Positions 35,429 to 42,811 are shown, numbered from the stretch's first letter. The stretch: DNA of 44,585 nt from Bacteroidaceae bacterium (GCA_016280445.1 JAEEGS010000076.1:1-44585), one strand, 5' to 3'. Notes: generated by a model from the letters alone, not told the origin. Program-made: numbers and translations.

Positions 35429-36034
35429 ATGGGAAAATATTATTATCTCTCTCCTCAGAATGAGCAGAAAGGACCAGTCGACGCCAGCGAACTGATTGCT
35501 AACGGCGTGAAGGCTGATACATTAGTGTGGGCAGCAGGAATGCCACAGTGGTCTTCTGCTTCAGAAGTGCCGGAACTTGCTGCATTGTTTGCTCCAGCTC
35601 CACAAGCAGCACCACCAATTCCAACTCCTCAGCCAGCACCAGCACCTCAACCAGCACCTGCTCCTCAATCCGCTCCACAACCTCAGCCAGCACCTCAACC
35701 CGCTCCGGCTGACAATTATAATAAGAGTGAGCACCAGAATACTTTCCAGACTGTGCCTCCAGCAGGTGTGGCATCAGACCCCTCTGTACAACCCAAGCCT
35801 AATAATAATCTTGTATGGGCTATTCTTACTACAGTGATGTGTTGTTGGCCAGTTGGTATCTATGCCATTATTTGTGCAAACAAGGTTGATTCGCTCTATA
35901 ATGCAGGACAGTATGAAGAGGCCGTGAAACAGGCTGCCGATGCCAAGAAGTGGTCCATTATCGGTGCTGCCGCTGGAGGAATCTTCTTGTTCTTCTATAT
36001 GATTTTTGCTATTATTGCAGCAGTCAATAGTTAA
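35429..36034 (+). CDS. GYF-like plus CD225/dispanin membrane protein, paralogue 1
   Basis: 201 residues. The N-terminal GYF_2-like domain (1-52, YYYLSPQNEQKGPVDASELI and TLVWAAGMPQWSSA) probably binds a peptide or partner. It is joined by a Pro/Ala/Gln-rich linker (about 55-105) to a CD225/dispanin-type domain with two helices: LVWAILTTVMCCWPVGIYAI, then VDSLYNAGQYEEAVKQAADA and a terminal helix. The soluble N-terminus is likely cytoplasmic. A paralogue of the same layout follows 44 bases later. Function unknown. Confidence 0.85.
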   Translation: MGKYYYLSPQNEQKGPVDASELIANGVKADTLVWAAGMPQWSSASEVPELAALFAPAPQAAPPIPTPQPAPAPQPAPAPQSAPQPQPAPQPAPADNYNKSEHQNTFQTVPPAGVASDPSVQPKPNNNLVWAILTTVMCCWPVGIYAIICANKVDSLYNAGQYEEAVKQAADAKKWSIIGAAAGGIFLFFYMIFAIIAAVNS

Positions 36035-36078
36035 CGTCGACTTTTATTGAAAGGATTGTCCATCATAAAAAAAGAATC

Positions 36079-36657
36079 ATGCGACATTATTTTTATATAT
36101 CTCCTCAAAATGAGCAGAAAGGCCCAATAGAGGGTAGCCAACTGCCAGCATATGGTGTCACAGCCCAAACGATGGTGTGGACACAGGGAATGCCTCAGTG
36201 GATGCCTGCTGGTCAGGTGGAAGAGTTGTTACCCGTTCTTCCTCATGTTGCGCAGGCTGCTCCTCAGATGGCTCCACCTCCACAAATGGCTGCTGCCCCT
36301 CAGATGATGGCCGCTCCGCAAATGGCTGCTGCTCCGCAAGCACCACAATCGGTGACTTACATCCAGACGGCTCCGGGTTATGCGCCTCAGCAACCCATGA
36401 TGCCCAAGCCGGGCAGCAACATGGTGCTGGCTGTGCTGTCCACCCTGTTCTGTTGCCTCCCGACAGGCATTTATGCCATCATTTGTGCCTCTCAAGTGGA
36501 CGGATTATATAGCCGTGGCGATTATGCTGGTGCCGTTTCGAAGGCGAATAGTGCCCGCAACTGGTCCATCATCGGTGCCGTTGCTTCAGTGGTGATCTCG
36601 ATTCTCTACATGGTTTTCTATGGTGCGGCTATTGTTGCAGCTTTGGAAAATATGTAA
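36079..36657 (+). CDS. GYF-like plus CD225/dispanin membrane protein, paralogue 2
   Basis: 192 residues with the same order as the preceding gene: GYF_2-like domain (1-52, FYISPQNEQKGPIEGSQLPA, QTMVWTQGMPQWMPAG), a linker of Gln-Met-Ala-Ala-Pro repeats (about 60-95) instead of Pro-Ala, then the two-helix CD225-type domain (MVLAVLSTLFCCLPTGIYAI and VDGLYSRGDYAGAVSKANSA). The differing linkers against conserved ends suggest a tandem duplication with free drift of the spacer. The same transcript probably continues into the DUF2752 gene. Confidence 0.85.
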   Translation: MRHYFYISPQNEQKGPIEGSQLPAYGVTAQTMVWTQGMPQWMPAGQVEELLPVLPHVAQAAPQMAPPPQMAAAPQMMAAPQMAAAPQAPQSVTYIQTAPGYAPQQPMMPKPGSNMVLAVLSTLFCCLPTGIYAIICASQVDGLYSRGDYAGAVSKANSARNWSIIGAVASVVISILYMVFYGAAIVAALENM

Positions 36658-36738
36658 ATCTGTAGAACTAAAACGAAAGGCGCTATCAAAAATAAAGCCA
36701 CATTCTTTATTTATCTGATTCTCATACTTGGTTGTGTC

Positions 36739-37065
36739 GTGCTCTATTTATTTCTCGACCCAGCCAAGTATGTGTGGATGCCCAAGTGTCCGTTCCATCT
36801 GCTCACTGGATGGAACTGTCCGGCATGTGGCGTGCAACGTGCGTTACATGCCCTGCTGAACGGTCGACCAGCGGAGGCTTTGGCGTATAACTACTTTTTC
36901 ATTTTCAGCATTCCCTATGCCGCAGCGTTGGTGGTGGCTGCAGGTCTGAAAGGCTTTGACCGTGGTGAACGATTTGTCAGAGTGGCCGAAAGCCCCATCT
37001 TGTCAAGGGTGTATATCGTGCTTTTCTTTGTCTGGTGGGTGCTGAGAAATGTGCTGGGCATATAA
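36739..37065 (+). CDS. DUF2752-type membrane protein, start codon uncertain or lost
   Basis: From GTG 36739 the protein has 109 residues with the DUF2752 hallmark CPFHLLTGWNCPACGVQRAL, followed by LLNGRPAEALAYNYFF and two hydrophobic helices. The same frame is open back to the stop of the previous gene. Between 36673 and 36738 it encodes a basic start and a full membrane helix (KGAIKNKATFFIYLILILG). There the codon where ATG would be expected (36673) is ACG. So the true protein probably begins at 36673 with about 130 residues, from ACG or in a gene whose start is mutated. GTG would remove the first helix. Confidence 0.72.
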   Translation: MLYLFLDPAKYVWMPKCPFHLLTGWNCPACGVQRALHALLNGRPAEALAYNYFFIFSIPYAAALVVAAGLKGFDRGERFVRVAESPILSRVYIVLFFVWWVLRNVLGI

Positions 37066-37104
37066 GAAAGACACACGTCCTTCTTGTTGTGATGGATTGA
37101 AAGC

Positions 37105-38790
37105 TTAATCGCTTCCGAAGAGAATTTTCCTTTCCCGTTCTGTGGCTTGAGCCACCCAATCTTCAGGCACAAACCGCCAATGGTTCTTGGCCTGTGGATT
37201 GATGGCGCCCAATTCCTGCACATATTCCATCAGGTAGTGACGGATGTCGTGTTGACTCACGCTCAGGATGCGTGAATCCATTTCCTCCTTCGACAATCCC
37301 GCACCTTTGGTCAGCAGTTCGCCACCTCCATTGGCTCTGTAGGCCGTCATGGCCACGGTGTAAGTTTCGTTCATCAGGAAAGGGCGTCCGTCGTCCATCG
37401 AGATGATGTGCACTTTCTCTCCCTCGGGTTTGGTCACGTCCACTTCATAGCGGATGCCCGCTGCCGAGTCGAAATTGAAGATGAAGTTCTTGAATCCCAT
37501 TCTGTCGGGATTGCTCTTCATCGGACTGATGAGCAGCATAGTGTCGGTGGGCGCATGCATTTGCTGTGTCCAACTGGCATAGCTCATCTCCAGATAATCC
37601 TTGATTTCCTGTCCTGTGAGCAACAGGGTGTAGAGGTGGTCCTCAAAGCGGTAAAGGTCGAAAAGGTTGCTGACACAGATGTCACCAGCCTCAATAGAGG
37701 CGTTGAAGAAGAGTGGGGCACTGAACGAGAGGTCGGCACCGCTCACTCTGAGTTGCAAGTCTTGAATGAGGTCAATATATGCCGACGAACCGAAATATGC
37801 ATCAGCCACATCCACACGGTTCAGGAACTTCCCGATTTTTTGCGAGGCAAAGCGCTTCACCTCGTGGAAAGCGTAGGCGAAGTGGCGTCTGAAGGAATTG
37901 GCATGCTGGTTGTGCAGCGTTCCGATATAGTTGAGGGTGCACAGCGTTTCGTGGCTGGTCACCTTGCCCTGTTCGTTGATGCGGAAATCGACATCCACCA
38001 CTGCAACGCTGTAGGCATAGCATCCGGGGTTGATGCACGGCACGTTCCGTCCCTGCTTGGTGGTCACTTCCTCCATGTTGCTCGAATGGTCGTGCCCATA
38101 GAGGATGAGGTCAAACCCTTCCACATTCTCAGCCGTTTCGCGCGTGGCATTCTCCTTGTAGTCGGGTGTCACAATACCCTCGTCCATACCCGAATGCAGC
38201 AGTCCGATGACGAAGTCGGGCTTTTCCTCCTCACGCACAATCTTCATCCACCGTTCGGCACTCTCGCGGATGTCCTCAAAGCGGATGCCTTTCCAGATGG
38301 TCTTTGGAATCCAGTGGGGGATGGCAGGGGTAATGAAACCAATCACGGCAATCTTCAGTCCTTGGCGGTAGAAGATTTCATAGGGTTGGAAATACGGTTC
38401 ACCCGTCTCGGTATTGATGGCATTGGCACCCAGAATAGGGTAGTTGCACTCCTCCACAAATTTGTCGAAGATGCCCTTGCCCATCTCAATGTCGTGGTTG
38501 CCAATCACAGCCACGTCGTAGCCGATGTAGTTGCAGATGTCTGCCACTTTGTGGCGCTTGTTCTCGCAGTGGTTGTTGAAGTAGTAGGCCGTGGGCTCAC
38601 CCTGCAACATGTCACCACCGTCAATCAGCAGCGTGTTGCCAGGACTTTCCTGCACCACTTTGGCCACAAACGCATGCACCCGCTGGAGGCTTCCCTTGCC
38701 CCAGTGTCCGTGACGGAAGTCATACGGGAAGTAATTGCCGTGCACATCCGTCGTGAAGATGATTTTCAGGTGCTTCGTTTCTGTACTCAT
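37105..38790 (-). CDS. UshA-like metallophosphoesterase / 5'-nucleotidase, apparently cytosolic
   Basis: The start is set at ATG 38790 (MSTETKHLKIIFTTDVHGN, 561 residues), because a full promoter ends nine bases before it. The longer frame adds 28 residues across that promoter. The N-terminal calcineurin-like domain has the di-metal motifs TDVHG, DGGDMLQG, GNHDIEMG, GLLHSG and YGHDHSS. The C-terminal 5'-nucleotidase domain has LLTGQEIKDYLEMSY and TVAMTAYRANGGG. Unlike UshA, it has no signal peptide with this start. The likely role is nucleotide or related phosphate hydrolysis; substrate unknown. It converges with the DUF2752 gene 39 bases away. Confidence 0.9.
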   Translation of the reverse strand: MSTETKHLKIIFTTDVHGNYFPYDFRHGHWGKGSLQRVHAFVAKVVQESPGNTLLIDGGDMLQGEPTAYYFNNHCENKRHKVADICNYIGYDVAVIGNHDIEMGKGIFDKFVEECNYPILGANAINTETGEPYFQPYEIFYRQGLKIAVIGFITPAIPHWIPKTIWKGIRFEDIRESAERWMKIVREEEKPDFVIGLLHSGMDEGIVTPDYKENATRETAENVEGFDLILYGHDHSSNMEEVTTKQGRNVPCINPGCYAYSVAVVDVDFRINEQGKVTSHETLCTLNYIGTLHNQHANSFRRHFAYAFHEVKRFASQKIGKFLNRVDVADAYFGSSAYIDLIQDLQLRVSGADLSFSAPLFFNASIEAGDICVSNLFDLYRFEDHLYTLLLTGQEIKDYLEMSYASWTQQMHAPTDTMLLISPMKSNPDRMGFKNFIFNFDSAAGIRYEVDVTKPEGEKVHIISMDDGRPFLMNETYTVAMTAYRANGGGELLTKGAGLSKEEMDSRILSVSQHDIRHYLMEYVQELGAINPQAKNHWRFVPEDWVAQATERERKILFGSD

Positions 38791-38798
38791 ACGGTTGG

Positions 38799-38830
38799 CA
38801 AAGGTACGAATAAGTGAGAGAAAAACCAAA
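38799..38830 (-). promoter_or_regulatory. Promoter of the UshA-like gene
   Basis: TTTG, 20 bases, TACCTTTG, C on the minus strand. The ATG at 38790 lies only nine bases after the -7 box, so the mRNA should have almost no leader. The box is also a perfect GTANNTTTGC, the core site known for the CTnDOT integrase. Confidence 0.8.
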
Positions 38831-38984
38831 TATATTTGAGTTTTTCCGAATGTGAGTACCTTCGACGGAGTCAAAGGTACGACATATTTCTCGTTTAAGC
38901 AACAAAAAACAATGGAAAACAGCCGAACATTATGTAAATCAAGTGGTAATCTTCACGCAAGACCGCCAAATTTGACATTCTCGT

Positions 38985-39051
38985 ATTGTCGAAATTATTG
39001 TCGATTCATCAAAAACATTTCCTTTTTATTGTCGAAAAATTGTCGAAAAAA
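38985..39051 (+). repeat. Four ATTGTCGA boxes upstream of the integrase
   Basis: ATTGTCGA(AA) starts at 38985, 38997, 39028 and 39039: two pairs spaced 12 and 11 bases, close to one helical turn, the last ending at the integrase ATG. They are candidates for arm-type integrase binding sites or an autoregulatory operator. Confidence 0.65.
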
Positions 39052-39052
39052 T

Positions 39053-40219
39053 ATGGCTCAATTATCATTAGTAATAGTACCTGCAAAGGTGCTCACAAGC
39101 GGAAAGCACAAGATCCGCATCGCAGTATCACACAACAGCGAAACAAGGTACATCATCACAGATGTCATAGTAGATAACTCAAAGCAGTTCCGGAACGGAC
39201 AGGTGGCTGGAAGACCTGACGCCAACATTCTCAACGCCAAACTTCGGAAGATTATCTGGAAGTACCAGGGAAGGCTGGATGACATGGAATACATCGAGTC
39301 CATGAGCTGCGCCGAACTTGTCTGTGCGCTGAAGGACAGCACTGGTGACAAGAACATGAGCATCAAGGAGGCTTACAATCAGATGATGAAATACTCCACG
39401 GTGAAGGAGACCACCCAGCGAACAATGGAAACATGCTTCCGCTCTCTTGCCAGATACGTTGGCGAAGACACGCCTATCCGCAAGATTACAAGGCTCACAG
39501 TCTTGGGGTATGAAAAGTTCTTGACGGGCGAAAAGCTCAGTTCCTCGACAAAGAACAACTACATAGGTTTCATGTTCCAAATCATCTCCTTCGCACGGAA
39601 ATGCGGAATCGTCGATGCTGACTTCAATCCTGGCAATGGATACAGAAGAGCACCGAAGACTGTCAGAGATTCGTGGCTGTCATGCAGCGACATCAGGAGG
39701 ATTCGTGACTACCAGTGCAAGACAAAGGAACGCATGATGGCCCGTGACCTCTTCATGCTGTCCTACTACCTCGGAGGCATCAATATGGTGGATCTGAAGG
39801 GACTCGACCTCAACTCCTGCACGAATGAGATGCACTACAAACGAAGCAAGGTCCGAGACAGATGCAACATTGAAGTACGCTACACCATTCCTCCAGAGGC
39901 AAGGGAAATCATCAAGCGCATCAAGACCAAGGATGGCAAACTGCAAATTCCAAAGTGCACAGAGCACTTCATTACGCATCACATGAATGCGTTGCGTGAC
40001 GAACTCGGAATCCCAAACCTCGTCTTTTACTCTGCTCGGAAATCATTCTCCCAGCATGCCTTCGAGCTGGGAGTCTCCACGCAGGTCATAGACTACATTC
40101 TGGGGCATTCTCTACGCGCACACGGTATCATCTACCACTATGTGTCTGTGAAGCCTGAGATGGCAACTGAAGCGATAAGAAAAGTGATTGACAACCTCAA
40201 CAAAGAGGAGGGTGCGTGA
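39053..40219 (+). CDS. int: Tyrosine recombinase / integrase
   Basis: The start is at ATG 39053 (MAQLSLVIVPAKVLTSG, 388 residues), the usual start of Bacteroidetes integrases; the upstream frame reads through repeats. It has an N-terminal arm-binding domain (1-95), a core-binding domain (about 100-190) and a catalytic domain. In the active site, the first Arg is replaced (YYLGGINMVDL, Gly241/242), as happens in some Bacteroidetes integrases such as IntDOT. Lys263 or 266, Arg329 in FYSARKS (with Tyr326 where His is usual), His352 in LGHS and nucleophile Tyr363 in IIYHYVSV are present. ATTGTCGA boxes flank it on both sides. Confidence 0.92.
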   Translation: MAQLSLVIVPAKVLTSGKHKIRIAVSHNSETRYIITDVIVDNSKQFRNGQVAGRPDANILNAKLRKIIWKYQGRLDDMEYIESMSCAELVCALKDSTGDKNMSIKEAYNQMMKYSTVKETTQRTMETCFRSLARYVGEDTPIRKITRLTVLGYEKFLTGEKLSSSTKNNYIGFMFQIISFARKCGIVDADFNPGNGYRRAPKTVRDSWLSCSDIRRIRDYQCKTKERMMARDLFMLSYYLGGINMVDLKGLDLNSCTNEMHYKRSKVRDRCNIEVRYTIPPEAREIIKRIKTKDGKLQIPKCTEHFITHHMNALRDELGIPNLVFYSARKSFSQHAFELGVSTQVIDYILGHSLRAHGIIYHYVSVKPEMATEAIRKVIDNLNKEEGA

Positions 40220-40232
40220 ACACCCTCCAACG

Positions 40233-40262
40233 ATTGTCGAACCTCATGAGATTGTCGAAAAA
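40233..40262 (+). repeat. Two ATTGTCGA boxes downstream of the integrase
   Basis: ATTGTCGA at 40233 and ATTGTCGAAAAA at 40251, 18 bases apart, the same sequence and orientation as the four boxes before the gene. Confidence 0.65.
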
Positions 40263-40276
40263 TCATGAAATCGATA

Positions 40277-40307
40277 CAAAGGTAGCGATTTTGTTCTGAC
40301 AAACAAA
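40277..40307 (-). promoter_or_regulatory. Antisense promoter facing the integrase 3' end
   Basis: Minus strand TTTG, 19 bases, TACCTTTG: a full consensus promoter in the 297-base gap after int, firing into the integrase gene in antisense. No minus-strand gene follows it, so it would make an antisense RNA or be fortuitous. Confidence 0.5.
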
Positions 40308-40401
40308 AATTTTTGCAGAAAAACGAACAATATCCGCTTTCGCTTGTATTCGTTAGTGAAGAACCCAATGTGCAGGTGATACGTGTTGGCGAGGGTTCTT
40401 C

Positions 40402-40438
40402 AAGGTCAGGAACTCACCCATCCTGGCCTTTTCTTTTT
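40402..40438 (+). terminator. Terminator after the integrase
   Basis: 10-bp stem (AAGGTCAGGA with TCCTGGCCTT, one G-U pair), 9-base loop, then TTCTTTTT, on the plus strand about 180 bases after the integrase stop. Confidence 0.82.
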
Positions 40439-40516
40439 GTATGTGGCACAGAAATGGAGCCACTTTCACAAGCGACTCCATCCCCACACATTGTCTAACC
40501 TTAAATACTATGAGAT

Positions 40517-41131
40517 TCACTTCAGCTCTATATACTCTGAATACACTATCCGTGTGTGCGGATTCTTGCTCACGACCTCCTGACGGATGGCCTTCGTGCC
40601 GTACTTGATGAACAGGAACCGCTTAGGTACACGGTGGACAATCTGCACAAGCGTATCGACAGACGCCACATCCAAGTCAACCATGCCGTTCCTGATGGTG
40701 CCAGCGACGGCGACCCAGGGAGGGTCTCTCCATTCGAAATGCTTGAGAGAATCAACATACACAACATTATCTCTCACTTCATAGACGATGCTGTCCTTCA
40801 ATTCAGTCTTCACCATCACGCTGGTCTGCGTGCTGGTGGATGAGAGGCTCTGCAGACGGCTCACCTTCAGACCCAAGTCCTTCACCTCCTTGCATTTCTC
40901 CGGATAGTGCCGTCTCAGCTCGTCGCACGTCAGCTGGAGAGCCTGCACCGATGCGGCACTCTTCCCCTCTGCTGTCTCGTACAGGTCAATCTCCTCCAGA
41001 AGCGCATTCTGGTTGTTCAGAAGCCTTGTGCGCTCTTCCTTAACTCTTGTCAACTCACGTCCCTGCCAGGCACACACGCCCACAAGGATTGCAATCGCTA
41101 TGGCAACTGCCGCATACAGATACTTTTTCAT
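40517..41131 (-). CDS. Rz-like phage protein with one membrane anchor and coiled coil
   Basis: 204 residues. An N-terminal membrane helix (MKKYLYAAVAIAIAILVGVC) is followed by a long helix predicted as coiled coil (about 25-95, LTRVKEERTRLLNNQNALLE), then a beta-rich C-terminal part with VYVDSLKHFEWRDPPWVAVA. By place in the cassette (last gene, 3 bases after the endolysin) and by layout it resembles an inner-membrane spanin or Rz-like protein. In Bacteroides such proteins carry a DUF name that I recall as DUF6549, not checked. No outer-membrane spanin partner is evident. Confidence 0.65.
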   Translation of the reverse strand: MKKYLYAAVAIAIAILVGVCAWQGRELTRVKEERTRLLNNQNALLEEIDLYETAEGKSAASVQALQLTCDELRRHYPEKCKEVKDLGLKVSRLQSLSSTSTQTSVMVKTELKDSIVYEVRDNVVYVDSLKHFEWRDPPWVAVAGTIRNGMVDLDVASVDTLVQIVHRVPKRFLFIKYGTKAIRQEVVSKNPHTRIVYSEYIELK

Positions 41132-41134
41132 AGG

Positions 41135-41581
41135 CTATTTCTCCGATATATAAACTGTTTGACCATTTTTCTTCACTGCACGAAGTACTTGCCGACGTTG
41201 ACGAGCACCGAAAGACACATGTACCCAATCGTACCCGTATTCGTTGATGAGCTGGTCAAATGGCAGCTTCAACTGACGGATAAGGTCGAACAACTTCTTG
41301 TTCTCTGAAGGCAGGTCGCTGACGCTCCTTATATCTGCCGCCTCCCCCTTCACATGCTGTGATGAGGCTGCACCGCCGACAGCCTTGTTCAAGGCAGGGC
41401 AACGATAGCCAGATGTAACGATGATAGGCTTTCCGTATGCCTCTCTCAATGGGTCAAGGACTTTTTCGACCAAAGCGGTCAGACTTCTCTTCACTTCGTC
41501 GCTTGGCTTGAACTGGGACTTAATGCCCTTCCTCTGTGCCGTTGCGCTCTTAATCAATTCTTCAATCGTAAAATACTTCAT
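41135..41581 (-). CDS. M15-family peptidase, phage endolysin
   Basis: 148 residues of a zinc D-Ala-D-Ala carboxypeptidase-type or L-Ala-D-Glu endopeptidase fold. Zinc ligands are His76 and Asp83 in SSQHVKGEAADIR and His121 in DWVHVSFG; the catalytic acid is probably Glu114 (LINEYGYDW). The N-terminal IVTSGYRCPALNKAVGGAA is typical. There is no signal peptide, so it needs the holin to reach the cell wall. It starts one base after the stop of the 30-residue membrane peptide. Confidence 0.93.
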   Translation of the reverse strand: MKYFTIEELIKSATAQRKGIKSQFKPSDEVKRSLTALVEKVLDPLREAYGKPIIVTSGYRCPALNKAVGGAASSQHVKGEAADIRSVSDLPSENKKLFDLIRQLKLPFDQLINEYGYDWVHVSFGARQRRQVLRAVKKNGQTVYISEK

Positions 41582-41582
41582 A

Positions 41583-41675
41583 TCAGTTCTTGTTTTTAAT
41601 CTGTCCCCAAATAAGAGCGGCCAGCACTATCGTGAAGGCTACGCCCCAAATCTCATCTATCAGATGCTCATTCAT
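41583..41675 (-). CDS. 30-residue single-helix membrane peptide in the lysis cassette
   Basis: ATG 41675 overlaps the end of the holin gene by 8 bases; the TGA stop lies one base before the endolysin ATG. The peptide MNEHLIDEIWGVAFTIVLAA continues LIWGQIKNKN: a charged start, one membrane helix (about 9-24) and a basic tail. Tight coupling on both sides argues that it is translated. It may be a second holin or holin modulator (inference). Confidence 0.65.
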   Translation of the reverse strand: MNEHLIDEIWGVAFTIVLAALIWGQIKNKN

Positions 41676-42141
41676 CACAAACCTCACTTTCCTTCACCTT
41701 CAATATATCAACTATCTTCTCTCTCAAATCCTTGTTCTCCGCCAACTGCATCAGCAGTCTCTTGAAGTCATCCTGCTGCTTCTTCTCCTTGATATCTGCC
41801 GGCTCCACGATGCTTGTTATCTCTATGTAGGCAACGTAGCAAGTGCCCCCAAGCGTGAACACGGGAATCATCCAGATGTCGTAATGGTAGAACCAATACA
41901 GGAAGAAAACCAGAGAAATCTGCACAACGTCAACAAGCGTCAACGCAAACAGCATGTTGAAGTACTTGTTGACCTTCTCAACAGTTCGTTTCAAAGCTTC
42001 GCTTGTACGCATTTCACCTCTTTGCTTCGCCTTCCTGACTCCTGCCCATAGGTCTGAGAATATGAGACCAAGCGTCACGATGTAGAACAGCAGTATCACC
42101 GCCCCTACAATCAATAGTGTAGTAATCCTCGGTTCCATCAT
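41668..42141 (-). CDS. Phage holin-like protein
   Basis: 157 residues with three to four membrane helices (about 8-32, 64-84, 88-107), the first followed by DLWAGVRKAKQRGE, and a charged C-terminal tail (KEKKQQDDFKRLL). This is the form of the Bacteroides phage holin family. It should form the membrane lesion that releases the M15 endolysin. ATG 42141 overlaps the stop of the preceding gene as ATGA, and its own end overlaps the small membrane peptide. Confidence 0.78.
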   Translation of the reverse strand: MMEPRITTLLIVGAVILLFYIVTLGLIFSDLWAGVRKAKQRGEMRTSEALKRTVEKVNKYFNMLFALTLVDVVQISLVFFLYWFYHYDIWMIPVFTLGGTCYVAYIEITSIVEPADIKEKKQQDDFKRLLMQLAENKDLREKIVDILKVKESEVCDE

Positions 42142-42611
42142 TCCTCGTAATTAGTCCAGTTAACCAATTCCTTTTGCTCTCTCCCCCAGGCGATGCAGCC
42201 CTCGATGTGCGTCTGGACTTGCACGGCGAATGACACGAACTCGTTAACGTCTTGGAACGTGTACATCTCATAGTCCTCGTCAGTTCCAAGCTTCAGTGTC
42301 GGCAGCGTATGGATGTCACCGCCCTTCGCCATGGCATAGTCCAGGGCGATGTTGCGCTGGTTCTCAGCAGACAGCCACACAATCTTGTCTTTGTACTTGA
42401 GACCTGACAGAATCCGTTCCTGCACAATGGCATTGATCTGCCCAAGAATCATTTCCTTCACCTCATCAAAAGAGGGCTTATATTCAAATTCGTGACCATG
42501 GACGTAAGTGCCCATGTCATCCTCCCCGAAGCCGAAGAAGACTTCCCAGCGTCGGCGACCAATCTGCTTGATGCCGTCGCAACGATTTTCTGCGCCATAA
42601 ATCTTTTTCAT
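42138..42611 (-). CDS. Phage protein, DUF4376-like, possibly tail-associated
   Basis: The start is taken at ATG 42611 (MKKIYGAENRCDGIKQIGRR, 157 residues), because the -7 box at 42639-42646 overlaps the longer frame. The C-terminal two thirds, with YKDKIVWLSAENQRNIALDY and EMYTFQDVNEFVSFAVQVQT, resemble DUF4376 domains found in phage tail or tail-fibre assembly proteins. First gene of the lysis cassette transcript, joined to the holin by ATGA. The family call is by eye. Confidence 0.62.
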   Translation of the reverse strand: MKKIYGAENRCDGIKQIGRRRWEVFFGFGEDDMGTYVHGHEFEYKPSFDEVKEMILGQINAIVQERILSGLKYKDKIVWLSAENQRNIALDYAMAKGGDIHTLPTLKLGTDEDYEMYTFQDVNEFVSFAVQVQTHIEGCIAWGREQKELVNWTNYEE

Positions 42612-42638
42612 ACTTGAAACATTTTTTAGATGACATTG

Positions 42639-42646
42639 CAAAAGTA
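42639..42646 (-). promoter_or_regulatory. -7 box of the lysis cassette
   Basis: TACTTTTG followed by C on the minus strand, 28 bases before ATG 42611 and directly after the T run of the reverse transcriptase terminator. No -33 TTTG. Confidence 0.55.
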
Positions 42647-42647
42647 T

Positions 42648-42678
42648 GAAAAAAAAAGACGCTCGATACCGAACGTCT
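42648..42678 (-). terminator. Terminator of the reverse transcriptase transcript
   Basis: 9-bp stem on the minus strand (AGACGTTCG with CGAGCGTCT) and a GTAT loop, followed by nine T. The next promoter begins two bases after the T run. Confidence 0.85.
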
Positions 42679-42686
42679 AAAACTCT

Positions 42687-42799
42687 GAATCAATGTGATT
42701 CATATTTATATGTATAACAAACAGTTGCGTTATACGCTATTTTTACGTGAACTTGTATTTCACTTGTTTCCATCGAACGGAAAGCCGTCTTGATACAAG
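42687..42799 (-). other. Run of hairpins after the reverse transcriptase gene
   Basis: Four inverted repeats follow each other: GAATCA/TGATTC (42687-42701), GTATAAC/GTTATAC (42712-42735), TTTCC/GGAAA (42767-42783) and CTTG/CAAG (42789-42799). The terminator hairpin is next in line. This may be a structured RNA or a multi-hairpin 3' end; no known RNA family is recognised. Confidence 0.4.
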
Positions 42800-42811
42800 T
42801 ATCATTATCTA

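Noticed and set aside
35640-35705. Short-tandem repeat or mobile feature in the Pro/Ala/Gln-coding tract
   Set aside because: It is in frame and explains itself as the linker of the GYF/CD225 protein.
37408-38817. 469-codon plus-strand open frame over the UshA-like gene
   Set aside because: Antisense shadow of a gene with all metallophosphoesterase motifs on the minus strand.
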